This document shows, one piece after another, positions 24,881-32,590 of a stretch of 64,000 nucleotides of DNA (its first letter is position 1; every line of letters starts with the position of its first letter). This stretch comes from Paludibacter sp. GTDB lineage: Bacteria; Bacteroidota; Bacteroidia; Bacteroidales; Paludibacteraceae. The stretch lies in the NCBI RefSeq assembly GCF_009712605.1, contig NZ_WASO01000014.1, forward strand, positions 62,001 through 126,000, written 5' to 3'. The translations under genes were made by a program, and so were the position numbers. The notes beneath the pieces are model-generated. The model saw nothing but the letters and a program-made list of their open reading frames with translations. It had not been told where the DNA came from and searched no databases.

Positions 24881-25327
24881 TTACAGACTCTTAAAATGGG
24901 GATTATAAAATCCAGAGTGTTTTTTTATCATTTGGACTAAGACCCCATTATCTTTCATTACAACACCATTTAATGAAATGCACCAATACCCAATAAGTAA
25001 TGTATCAGCCTTATGCGAGGTTGGATAATGAACAATACATTGCATATTTGTCTTGCAATTCTCAGGTATAGCCTCTTTTTTCATTGGAGAAAGTGTTTTT
25101 AACTGGCTAATAATAGAGTCGCAAACATCTTTTTCTGAAATAGTTACCTTTATCAAGTATTCAGGATGCTCTCCACTGATTACAGATTCCCATGAAGGGC
25201 CAGTAATAGATTCAATGGAGTAATTCTGATAATTGACCTCAATTATTGGAGAGGAATTTTTTTTATGGCACCCATAGCAAGTAAAGCCTAATGCTACAAC
25301 TGTAACTATTGAATATATTAGCTTCAT
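24881..25327 (-). CDS. Small lipoprotein of unknown function
   Basis: The product is 148 residues with a signal peptide and lipobox (FTCYGC). The mature part has a pattern of alternating hydrophobic residues and no recognised motif. It sits in the patch with the duplicated lipoprotein cassette and an Imm26-like gene, and AT content is visibly high, as is usual for toxin-immunity DNA. An immunity-type role is only an inference. Confidence 0.65.
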   Translation of the reverse strand: MKLIYSIVTVVALGFTCYGCHKKNSSPIIEVNYQNYSIESITGPSWESVISGEHPEYLIKVTISEKDVCDSIISQLKTLSPMKKEAIPENCKTNMQCIVHYPTSHKADTLLIGYWCISLNGVVMKDNGVLVQMIKKHSGFYNPHFKSL

Positions 25328-25411
25328 TTTACTATTATTTGTATATTAGGATTGACAGATAACTAAAATGTTTTTGTTTCAATTGTCTCTGTTTTGAGTA
25401 AACTTTTTCTT

Positions 25412-25550
25412 CCCCTGCTGCCGCACGGGTCCTCTCGTGAGGCCGTGCCGTGCATGCTTTGTTTTGCCGCTCGGCTGTTACTGTTTCGTTTTTGTTTTAC
25501 CGTATGGTTTGGTCACACAATACGCTGCGCTAATTGTGCGGCAGCAGGGG
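25412..25550. repeat. 139-bp GC-rich element with 15-bp perfect terminal inverted repeats
   Basis: CCCCTGCTGCCGCAC at 25412-25426 is matched by its exact reverse complement at 25536-25550. The interior contains a further hairpin (CACGG/CCGTG) and is much more GC-rich than the flanks. No target-site duplication is obvious. It fits a MITE-like element or the end of a lost mobile gene, between two lipoprotein genes. Confidence 0.6.
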
Positions 25551-25573
25551 CAAAGCCGATAGGACGATGACTT

Positions 25574-26008
25574 TTATCGAATATATTGTTTCTTTAAAAT
25601 ATCTTTTGCCTGTTGGTTGCCTCGTTTAGCAGCTTCTTTCAAATAAAACATCGCCATTTGGCCTGATTTAGGATCAAAACGGCTTAAATCATAGATTGCT
25701 GCATTTTTATCGTCGTCATTAAATGCATGCCAAAAGCAAAGGTAAACATCCATATAGGCCTGAGTATAATGATATTTATTGGCCATCATCATGGAGTAGA
25801 ATATAACTTCGTATAATTCTCCTTTCTGTTTGTAAAGTTCTTTTACCAATTCATAGGCTTTAATATTTCCCTGAGTTATTTGCTTATGTAGCGCATCCGA
25901 TTCTATTGAGTGAACACAACAGGTTGTTGTTTCTACAATTTGTTTTTTCTTTGGCTGACAGCCGATAAAGCAAAGAAAAAGTAGTAAGTAAAGAATTCTT
26001 GTCGTCAT
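25574..26008 (-). CDS. Short Sel1-like lipoprotein, second copy of the cassette
   Basis: The product is 144 residues with a signal peptide and lipobox (LCFIGC). The C-terminal half (KYHYTQAYMDVYLC, FNDDDKN, EAAKRGNQQAKDIL) is nearly the same as that of 1118-1549 while the N-terminal half has diverged. It follows the long cassette member by 19 bp. No toxin gene remains beside it, so it would be an orphan copy if the family is immunity-related. Confidence 0.7.
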   Translation of the reverse strand: MTTRILYLLLFLCFIGCQPKKKQIVETTTCCVHSIESDALHKQITQGNIKAYELVKELYKQKGELYEVIFYSMMMANKYHYTQAYMDVYLCFWHAFNDDDKNAAIYDLSRFDPKSGQMAMFYLKEAAKRGNQQAKDILKKQYIR

Positions 26009-26027
26009 AATAAGATAGATTTACAGC

Positions 26028-26624
26028 TCAATAGAGCTTAAATTTCAAGAAATCACCTTTACTGGATATAGATTCCACACCACGATCTGTTGTGCTATCT
26101 GATCCACTTACGGCTTTAATTAATAATTCATTGCCTAATTGGGTATCCTTTTTTACTCCATTCCCATACAAATAGTAGCTTCCCAATCGCTCTTCCGCTA
26201 TGAACATTTTGCTTTCTGCCGATTCTTTCAAAAAACCTAATGCTTGTTGCCTGCTGATTTCATCTAAAGCATTGAAGTCCATCAAAGCTTCTGATTCATG
26301 TCCTTTTAATGTAGGATAGTTTGGTTCATATGTTTGAAAAGCATCAATTAAATACGATTTTCTTCCAAATTTGTTCCCCATAATCAATGAATAGATAAAT
26401 CTTTGTTCTTTAGAACAATGAGAAAATATGAGTGCGTACACGTAAGGATTGCCGGTTTGAATAAACAGCCGCTTTAATTGATGATCGGACAACTTATTGA
26501 AGTACTCTGTATTCACGCACAAGGTATCGCCTTCTATGAAAACTTGATTCAACTCTTTTCCTTTGTGGAGTTTGCATCCAGATAGGCTGATACATAACAG
26601 GAGTAAGACTGTTATTCGTTTCAT
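26028..26624 (-). CDS. Sel1-like lipoprotein, long member of the second cassette
   Basis: The product is 198 residues from ATG 26624, with a lipobox (ISLSGC). It has the same plan as 546-1112: a GDTL segment, TGNPYVYALI, a central helical part, and a Sel1-like repeat (ALGFLKESAESKMFIAEERL then YYLYGNGVKKD). Identity to its counterpart is lower than between the short members. Function unknown; the conserved long-short gene pair suggests the two products act together. Confidence 0.7.
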   Translation of the reverse strand: MKRITVLLLLCISLSGCKLHKGKELNQVFIEGDTLCVNTEYFNKLSDHQLKRLFIQTGNPYVYALIFSHCSKEQRFIYSLIMGNKFGRKSYLIDAFQTYEPNYPTLKGHESEALMDFNALDEISRQQALGFLKESAESKMFIAEERLGSYYLYGNGVKKDTQLGNELLIKAVSGSDSTTDRGVESISSKGDFLKFKLY

Positions 26625-26797
26625 GTTATTGTGATTTATCAGATTAATTACTATTAGGAAGGTTATTTCCAAGGTTTTTTTAAGTAAATCATAATTCTCC
26701 CGTTCCGCCGGATTTAGCTATCGCTGATATTTAATTGCAATCCGATGACGGAATCGAGTGTGAGGATTTGGAATCCAATACTTTCCAAAATTCCCCC

Positions 26798-26825
26798 GTT
26801 CGGCGTAGGCTCCGCCTACGTCGTT
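26798..26825 (+). repeat. REP-like hairpin upstream of the transposase end, copy B
   Basis: GTTCGGCGTAGG and CGCCTACGTCG form a near-perfect hairpin with a 3-base loop. It is a shortened relative of the elements at 14351 and 27557 and lies 36 bp from the stop codon of the RAYT gene. Confidence 0.65.
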
Positions 26826-26860
26826 GCTAAAAGGAAAGCTCCTGCTTTCCAAGTTCAAAC

Positions 26861-27448
26861 CTATTTCAGTCCTCTCATCAATGGCAATCTTTCTATGGTC
26901 ATGTATAGCGGGGCAACATCAATCACACAAGAGCAACCGGCAAATGCACGTGCACTTGAATACAAATAATCTTCAGGACGCTCAACAATAGCTGCTCTCA
27001 CCGGATTGTTATGGATATAGTTGACTTTTTGATCGATGAAGGCGTTGCTATAAATCAATTCGGCATGATTCTCATGTGTCCATATCTGATATTTTTCATT
27101 TCGTTTGTGTTGCTTGGCGGCAAACTCAAAGATATTGAGCATCCATTCACGCCGACTCTCCGGCTCGGATTCAATAGCGGCAAGCATTTGTTTTGCCGTG
27201 AAACTCTTAAACTCTCGTATGGTATCGCTCAATTTTCCGATATTACTACGAGCCAGTAAATGTACATGGTTGCTCATGATTACGAAGACGTAGATTTCGA
27301 ATCCTTTTTTCTCTTGACAGTAACGCAAGCTATCAATAACAATGTCCCGATAAACCAGCCGGGTAAAAAGATCAACCCAATTTACTATTTGAAAAGTCAA
27401 ATAATGCAGCGCATCCTGTTCCTTTATTTTATAGCCGGTACTCATCAA
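26861..27448 (-). CDS. REP-associated tyrosine transposase (RAYT, Y1/HUH family)
   Basis: The product is 195 residues. The HUH motif is SNHVHLLA, and the conserved tyrosine probably lies in the central helix or in VNYIHNNPVRA, with the common ending ERPEDYLYSSARAF. Such enzymes cut single-stranded DNA at REP hairpins and are usually single-copy. Here REP-like hairpins lie on both sides of the gene (26798, 27557, 27639) and at least two more occur elsewhere in the window, fitting the expected enzyme-substrate pairing. It appears intact. Confidence 0.9.
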   Translation of the reverse strand: MMSTGYKIKEQDALHYLTFQIVNWVDLFTRLVYRDIVIDSLRYCQEKKGFEIYVFVIMSNHVHLLARSNIGKLSDTIREFKSFTAKQMLAAIESEPESRREWMLNIFEFAAKQHKRNEKYQIWTHENHAELIYSNAFIDQKVNYIHNNPVRAAIVERPEDYLYSSARAFAGCSCVIDVAPLYMTIERLPLMRGLK

Positions 27449-27491
27449 TTTTACATTTTATCTTTGGCAAATATAGTCATTTTCAATAATC

Positions 27492-27525
27492 AAAAAAGCG
27501 ACAGCTTATTGCTATCGCTTTTCTA
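27492..27525. terminator. Hairpin AAAGCGACAG/CTATCGCTTT upstream of the RAYT gene
   Basis: A stem of 9-10 bp with one mismatch is flanked by A and T runs. Nearly the same hairpin occurs at 28240-28273. Both copies are followed by a REP-like element, so the hairpin appears to be part of the repeated unit or a duplicated bidirectional terminator. Confidence 0.5.
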
Positions 27526-27556
27526 TTCTTTTGCAAGGCCGGAGCCTTGCTTTCAG

Positions 27557-27615
27557 GTTCGACGTAGGCAGAGCCATACGCCGAACCCCAATCTGCTTTA
27601 CACGCTACGATGAAC
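27557..27615 (-). repeat. REP-like element, copy C
   Basis: This is the reverse complement of 14351-14409 with two differences in 59 bp, containing the GTTCGGCGTA-type hairpin and the GCGTGTAAAGCAGATT segment. Confidence 0.8.
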
Positions 27616-27638
27616 CGGGGTAAGAGCCTTGCTTTTAT

Positions 27639-27698
27639 GTACGCCGCAGGCAGGAACTATACGCTGAACTTTAATCTGCTTTACACGCTACGCTGAAC
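27639..27698 (-). repeat. REP-like element, copy D (diverged), overlapping the immunity gene end
   Basis: This keeps GCGTAGCGTGTAAAGCAGATT but has many changes in the hairpin arm. It forms a tandem pair with copy C and supplies the last codons of the gene at 27681-28166. Confidence 0.7.
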
Positions 27699-28166
27699 GG
27701 GGGCATTTTTTAATACTAGGTTTTTTGGTTTTTTCGTAGAGTCTAATAACAATTGATCTAAATAATTCGGATCATACCAATCATCCCAAGGAGTTAAGGA
27801 ATGATATGCATTTAAGAACTCCTCAATAATTGAAGCATCGTAGGATTTAGATCCGATCCAATTATTTTCTCTAAATTCTTCATTAGGAAATAATTTAGAA
27901 TCTATTATAATGGGCTTTTTGTCTATAATTTTCCAAATGCCATAATCAATCTGTTCTCTAGTACAAGCAACCATGGAGATTAAATTTTCAACTTCATAAA
28001 AATTACTGTTATGAACATCGTCAACAGTATTGAACCTGTTTCTAAAAAAGGAACATCTTACGATATTAAACATTTGGAGATCTAATATTTGACCAACAGA
28101 AAATGTCCCATCAATCAATTTTACCACAAAAACATCTCCATTTTGCCACTTTATTTTTCTTTTCAT
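27681..28166 (-). CDS. Imm26-like immunity protein, C-terminus overwritten by REP element
   Basis: The product is 161 residues, cytoplasmic. The N-terminus KWQNGDVFVVKLIDGTFSVGQIL matches the pattern of the Imm26 immunity family (G-D-V-F-x-V-x-L-x-D-G). The last residues (NAPVQRSV) are encoded by REP copy D, so the natural end has probably been lost or replaced. There is no toxin gene beside it, making it an orphan immunity gene. Imm26 proteins neutralise toxins of polymorphic toxin systems; the matching toxin is unknown. Confidence 0.65.
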   Translation of the reverse strand: MKRKIKWQNGDVFVVKLIDGTFSVGQILDLQMFNIVRCSFFRNRFNTVDDVHNSNFYEVENLISMVACTREQIDYGIWKIIDKKPIIIDSKLFPNEEFRENNWIGSKSYDASIIEEFLNAYHSLTPWDDWYDPNYLDQLLLDSTKKPKNLVLKNAPVQRSV

Positions 28167-28239
28167 ATCCTAATAATATAATGCTGTGTACCCCCTGTTT
28201 CCCATATCCTGTCAAATGTAGCAATATTTCTTTCAAACA

Positions 28240-28273
28240 AAAAAGCGACAGCTTATTATGCCATCGCTTTTCT
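28240..28273. terminator. Second copy of the AAAAGCGACAG hairpin
   Basis: Near-identical to 27492-27525 and upstream of the Imm26-like gene, it has a run of A on one side and TTTTCTGTCTT on the other. Confidence 0.5.
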
Positions 28274-28305
28274 GTCTTATTACAAGTTCGTATGCTTACT
28301 TTTCT

Positions 28306-28349
28306 GTTCGACGTAGGCCGAGCCTCTAATCTGTTTTTCTGTTACGGTA
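28306..28349 (-). repeat. REP-like element, copy E (degenerate)
   Basis: It starts GTTCGACGTAGGC like copy C, keeps AATCTG, and has lost part of the hairpin. It ends 11 bp from the stop codon of the hybrid two-component regulator. Confidence 0.5.
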
Positions 28350-28359
28350 AACAGGATAG

Positions 28360-31300
28360 TTATCCGATGATGTCCTTCAGAATTGGATTATCGGGATCGT
28401 TTTTATAACGTTCGATGAACTCCGAAGGTTTCATGCCGAAGAAGTCATGGAAACTGTTGGTGAAGTAGGAGTGACTTGAGAATCCTACTTTGTAGGCCAC
28501 TTCCGAAATATTCACCTCGTTGTTTAGCAACAGGAAGGCGGCCTGTTTCAAACGTATGGAACGTATCATTTCGCTGGGCGAAGTGTTTATCAGTTCCTTT
28601 AATTTCCGGTTCAGGTGTACGCGGCTCAGACCAACCTCTTCGCTCAGTTTTTCCACACTGAAATCAGAATCTTCGATATTCTTCCGTATCACCTCGATGG
28701 TTTTTTCGAGCAGGCGTTTGTCTGCAGAATTTATTTTCAGGTGTTCATAGTCATAGTCAATGGGCTGGCTGTACTTCTTCTTAATAGTTTGCCGAGCTCC
28801 TATCAATTGGACTATGTTCCGTTTCAGAATATCGATATTAAACGGTTTGGTAAGATAAGTATCGGCACCACTGTCCAATCCTTCTATAATGTTCTCGTCT
28901 TTGGTTCTGGACGACAGCATGATAATGGGAATATGGTTGGTGTTAGTATTGCTTTTTATCTTGCGACACAGCTCGTTACCATCCATTTCAGGCATCACAA
29001 TGTCGCTGATTACCACGTCCGGCAAAATGCTGGTAATAGCGTTCCATGCCGCTTTACTGCTGTCAAAACTTTCTACGTTGTATTGATCCGACAGTTCAAT
29101 GCGAAGATAGGAGAGAATGTCCTTGTCGTCATCAACAATGACAACTGTTGGCTTGCTTTTAATCTTCTTCTGTGTTTCAGCGTCTTCGGATTTTTCCAAG
29201 ATGGTAAAGTTCTCTTCGTTTCGCGACATCTTAGCCGGTTGCGAATATAAATCACCCTGCCTGCTGGTCTGGAGTTCTTTCTCCGAGAGATGATCGTAAG
29301 TGAGAGGTATCCGGATGATAAACGAGCATCCAACTTCTTCGTTTTGAGCCGAAATTGTACCGTGATGCAAATCTACCAGCTGTTTGGTAAGATGAAGGCC
29401 GATGCCGGAACCAAGGTACTCAGCCTGACTGTTTGCCTGATAAAAGCGGTCGTATATCTTGTTAATAGCTTCCTGTTTAATGCCGGGGCCGGAATCGTGA
29501 ATCTTGATTTCGAAATAATACTGTAATTCGTTGGTGGCGTTCCTGTCTTCACCAGTAATAAGCTGAACGGTGATCTTTCCTCCTTCGGGTGTGAACTTGA
29601 AGGCATTCGATAAAACATTGAAAATAATCTTGTCAAAATTACTCTGGTCTACCCAAGCTGTCAGGTGTTCGTATTCGCTTTCTAGACTGAAATCTATCTG
29701 TTTGTTTTTTGCCAGATAGTCAAACGACATCATAAGATCTTTCAGGAAGAAGACAATGTCTGTCTCCTGGAAATGCATCTGCATCTGGTTGTTGTCAATT
29801 TTACGCATATCCATCAACTGGTTGATTAGCCGTAAAATACGAGCGCTGTTACGATACATCAGATTATAGAGATCTTTCTTCTGATTATCTTTTTCTTCCA
29901 TTCTCAATTTATCAAGTGGACTCATAATGAGGGTGATGGGAGTCCTGATTTCGTGCGAAATATTGGTGAAAAACTGAAGTTTGGCTTCTTTGATATGTTC
30001 AGAATGTTCGCGTTCCACCTGCATTTGCTTGTCACGCATTTTTCGTTGTAACCTTTCGTACATTCGATAAATTACGGCACCCAAGATGATAAAATACAGC
30101 ATGTATGCCCACACGGACTGCCACCAGGGAGGTAGGATGACAATCGTTAGCTCGGTTTCATTGTAAGAGCCCTGTAAATCGGAACTACAAGCCTGAACTT
30201 TAAATGTATACGTTCCGTGGGGTAGGTTAGTATATGTAACCAGACGATTGTCGGCACCTGTTTCTTTCCATTCCTTGTCGAACCCTTCCATTTTGTATCT
30301 ATAAGTAATACTTTGAGGATGGGTAAATTCCAAGGCTACAAATTCGATTGAAAAAACGTTGTCGCTTTGTCGTAATTTAATCTCTTTTGCGTACGACACC
30401 GCTTTATCTAACTTCACCATTTTGCTCGACTCCTGGCCTACGTTTACCGATTTGTTGAATACATAAAAATTGGTGATGTATACATTCGGAACTTTGCGGG
30501 AGTGGCAAATGTTTTTGGGGTAAAAGGCGGTGACTCCGTTGATACCACCGAAATAAAGTTTTCCGTCGGCAGCTTTGAAGAAAGCTCTCCGTCTGAATTC
30601 GTCACTCTGTAAACCGTCGTAAGAGAAGAAATTAATGAATGTTTTATTTTGCAGCGAAAACTTTGCAAGACCGTGATTGGTGGTTATCCAGAGATTTTTA
30701 TTGCTATCTTCAACAATGGCATTGATGAAGTTATTAGGAAGTCCGTTGGCCATGGTATAGGTCTGTACACGGCCCGATTTTCGGTCAAAAGAAAGCAGGT
30801 TGCTATTGGATCCAATCCATAATAAACCGTTGGAATCTTCGCAAAGCGAGTATATTTTAATGTTTTCAGGAAGGCCCTTTATATTGTTATAATAGTGTAG
30901 CTTTCCGGATTTATCAATCACGTTCAAACCTTTTAGCGTTCCAACAATGAGATTGCCATTCCGGTCCGATGTCATGGTGTTGATCCAGTTGTTGCTCAGT
31001 TCCGTTTGAGTACTGTTTCCTATTGTGTTTTTATAGAGAGAAATAGCTCCGGTTGTGCCATCTATTCGGTTTAATCCTCCGTCGTATGTGCCTACCCACA
31101 TATTCCCTGAAGCATCTCCATAAAGACACATGATTTTATTACTTCCAATCTGATTTTGCTTCGGATAACGTTGGATACTCCGGCCTCCGGTGCATATGCA
31201 TAATCCGTTGAGACTGGTGCCAATCCAAATGGTTCCTTTTTTATCCTGATATAATGATGTAATTGAATTGTCAGGAAGTGACGAGTTGGATTTTGTGAAA

Positions 31301-32478
31301 TTAATAGTATTGCTTTGTCCTTTTGCTTTATAAAACAAACCGCTTCCATCGGTTCCGACCCACATGCCTCCATCTTTATCTATCAATATGGAATGAACAC
31401 AGTTGCTGTTTTCCGATTGTGTTTGCGAACTGAACCCGTAATATTCAAATTTATTGACAAAGTTGGGAATAAAATAGATTCCTTTCTGGTATAAACCGGC
31501 CCATATATTTCCTTGGTTGTCTTCCATTATGGCACTCACATGCCAGGTGCTGTTGGAGCGGTCGTTGTTTTCGCGGGGAACAGCTTCAAAACGCTCGTTT
31601 TTAGCATCAAAAAGCATTAACCCCCGATCGTTGGTTCCCACCCAAATGCGTCCTTTAGAATCGTATAGCATTGATCTTACCGCACAATTACGGGCATCCG
31701 GAGTAGTGGCTTCTCTGACATTTCCGGTGACCTCATCGTATACAAACATGCCTCTGTTGTAGCAGCCAAGGAGTATTTTACCAGTAGATTTATCTTCTGT
31801 AATGGAGGTAATATATTTCCCTTTCAACCATTGTTTGACGGGAACGCATCTGCCTTTTTGAGTACGGTACAAAATGCAGCCTTCGGTTTCTGTTCCGATC
31901 CACATGTTGTTATGAGAATCCTGAAAGGCAGATCGAATAAATGAACTTGGTTGGTTTTTTATAGTGTTCTCTATTTGAGTTACTTTGAGGGTATGCTTAT
32001 TGATACGATAAAAGCTGTGTCCTGCCGTACAAACAACAACGTTGTCTTTATCGCTGTTTAGAATAGCCGTAATATGGGGCTTTAGCAAAACATTTGTTTT
32101 TGCCTCGTAGAGCGGGAAGTTTTGGAAGCTATTGAAATTTCTGTCGTATAATTGCAATCCGCTTACAGTCCCTATCCAAAAATTGTTGCAATCGTCTTCA
32201 AAAAGAGTTTGAACGTAATTACTTTTGATGGACTTGGGGTCATCGGAATTGTGAAGAAAAGTGGAGAACTTCATCCCATCGAAGTAACTCAAGCCGTCTT
32301 CTGTTGCAATCCACACAAATCCCTTTTTGTCCTGATAGATTTGGTTTATCTGGCTGTTAGGCAGACCCGAATTTGAAGAAGTATATAAACGGGATATTTG
32401 CGCTTGTGTTTGAGAAAATGGCAAAAAGAACAATGCACTGATCATGATCAGTGGAAAAATGAGGGTGCTGCTTTTCAT
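28360..32478 (-). CDS. Hybrid two-component system regulator of the xylan locus
   Basis: The product is 1372 residues, the one-protein sensor/regulator (HTCS) used by Bacteroidota for polysaccharide loci. In order: signal peptide; a periplasmic two-propeller sensor of Reg_prop repeats (about 30-690, e.g. WIATEDGLSYFDG, WIGTNDRGL); Y_Y_Y domain (about 700-775); transmembrane helix near 790-810; HisKA with NISHEIRTPITLI (histidine near 842); HATPase; receiver with ISDIVMPEMDG (aspartate near 1160); AraC-type DNA-binding domain (about 1280-1350). It probably senses a xylan oligosaccharide and activates the genes upstream. A long inverted repeat lies just before its start codon. Confidence 0.95.
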   Translation of the reverse strand: MKSSTLIFPLIMISALFFLPFSQTQAQISRLYTSSNSGLPNSQINQIYQDKKGFVWIATEDGLSYFDGMKFSTFLHNSDDPKSIKSNYVQTLFEDDCNNFWIGTVSGLQLYDRNFNSFQNFPLYEAKTNVLLKPHITAILNSDKDNVVVCTAGHSFYRINKHTLKVTQIENTIKNQPSSFIRSAFQDSHNNMWIGTETEGCILYRTQKGRCVPVKQWLKGKYITSITEDKSTGKILLGCYNRGMFVYDEVTGNVREATTPDARNCAVRSMLYDSKGRIWVGTNDRGLMLFDAKNERFEAVPRENNDRSNSTWHVSAIMEDNQGNIWAGLYQKGIYFIPNFVNKFEYYGFSSQTQSENSNCVHSILIDKDGGMWVGTDGSGLFYKAKGQSNTINFTKSNSSLPDNSITSLYQDKKGTIWIGTSLNGLCICTGGRSIQRYPKQNQIGSNKIMCLYGDASGNMWVGTYDGGLNRIDGTTGAISLYKNTIGNSTQTELSNNWINTMTSDRNGNLIVGTLKGLNVIDKSGKLHYYNNIKGLPENIKIYSLCEDSNGLLWIGSNSNLLSFDRKSGRVQTYTMANGLPNNFINAIVEDSNKNLWITTNHGLAKFSLQNKTFINFFSYDGLQSDEFRRRAFFKAADGKLYFGGINGVTAFYPKNICHSRKVPNVYITNFYVFNKSVNVGQESSKMVKLDKAVSYAKEIKLRQSDNVFSIEFVALEFTHPQSITYRYKMEGFDKEWKETGADNRLVTYTNLPHGTYTFKVQACSSDLQGSYNETELTIVILPPWWQSVWAYMLYFIILGAVIYRMYERLQRKMRDKQMQVEREHSEHIKEAKLQFFTNISHEIRTPITLIMSPLDKLRMEEKDNQKKDLYNLMYRNSARILRLINQLMDMRKIDNNQMQMHFQETDIVFFLKDLMMSFDYLAKNKQIDFSLESEYEHLTAWVDQSNFDKIIFNVLSNAFKFTPEGGKITVQLITGEDRNATNELQYYFEIKIHDSGPGIKQEAINKIYDRFYQANSQAEYLGSGIGLHLTKQLVDLHHGTISAQNEEVGCSFIIRIPLTYDHLSEKELQTSRQGDLYSQPAKMSRNEENFTILEKSEDAETQKKIKSKPTVVIVDDDKDILSYLRIELSDQYNVESFDSSKAAWNAITSILPDVVISDIVMPEMDGNELCRKIKSNTNTNHIPIIMLSSRTKDENIIEGLDSGADTYLTKPFNIDILKRNIVQLIGARQTIKKKYSQPIDYDYEHLKINSADKRLLEKTIEVIRKNIEDSDFSVEKLSEEVGLSRVHLNRKLKELINTSPSEMIRSIRLKQAAFLLLNNEVNISEVAYKVGFSSHSYFTNSFHDFFGMKPSEFIERYKNDPDNPILKDIIG

Positions 32479-32492
32479 AAGTAGATGGTTGA

Positions 32493-32522
32493 CAAAATCT
32501 GTGTAAAATTACACAGATTTTG
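32493..32522 (-). promoter_or_regulatory. 30-bp perfect inverted repeat in the regulator's leader
   Basis: Two 13-bp arms (CAAAATCTGTGTA and its complement) are separated by 4 bp, 14 bp upstream of the regulator ATG. It could be an operator for autoregulation or a leader hairpin that limits translation. No T-run follows it, so it is not a normal terminator. Confidence 0.55.
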
Positions 32523-32544
32523 GTGTATATATGCTGATTAAAAA

Positions 32545-32590
32545 CAAAATATTCACCTGACACAATTTTGTGAGGTGAATATTTTGTTTT
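32545..32590 (-). terminator. Terminator between GH67 and regulator genes
   Basis: A perfect 14-bp stem (CAAAATATTCACCT at 32545-32558 with 32573-32586) has T-rich flanks on both strands. It directly follows the GH67 stop codon, so it separates the glycosidase transcript from the regulator gene. Confidence 0.75.
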
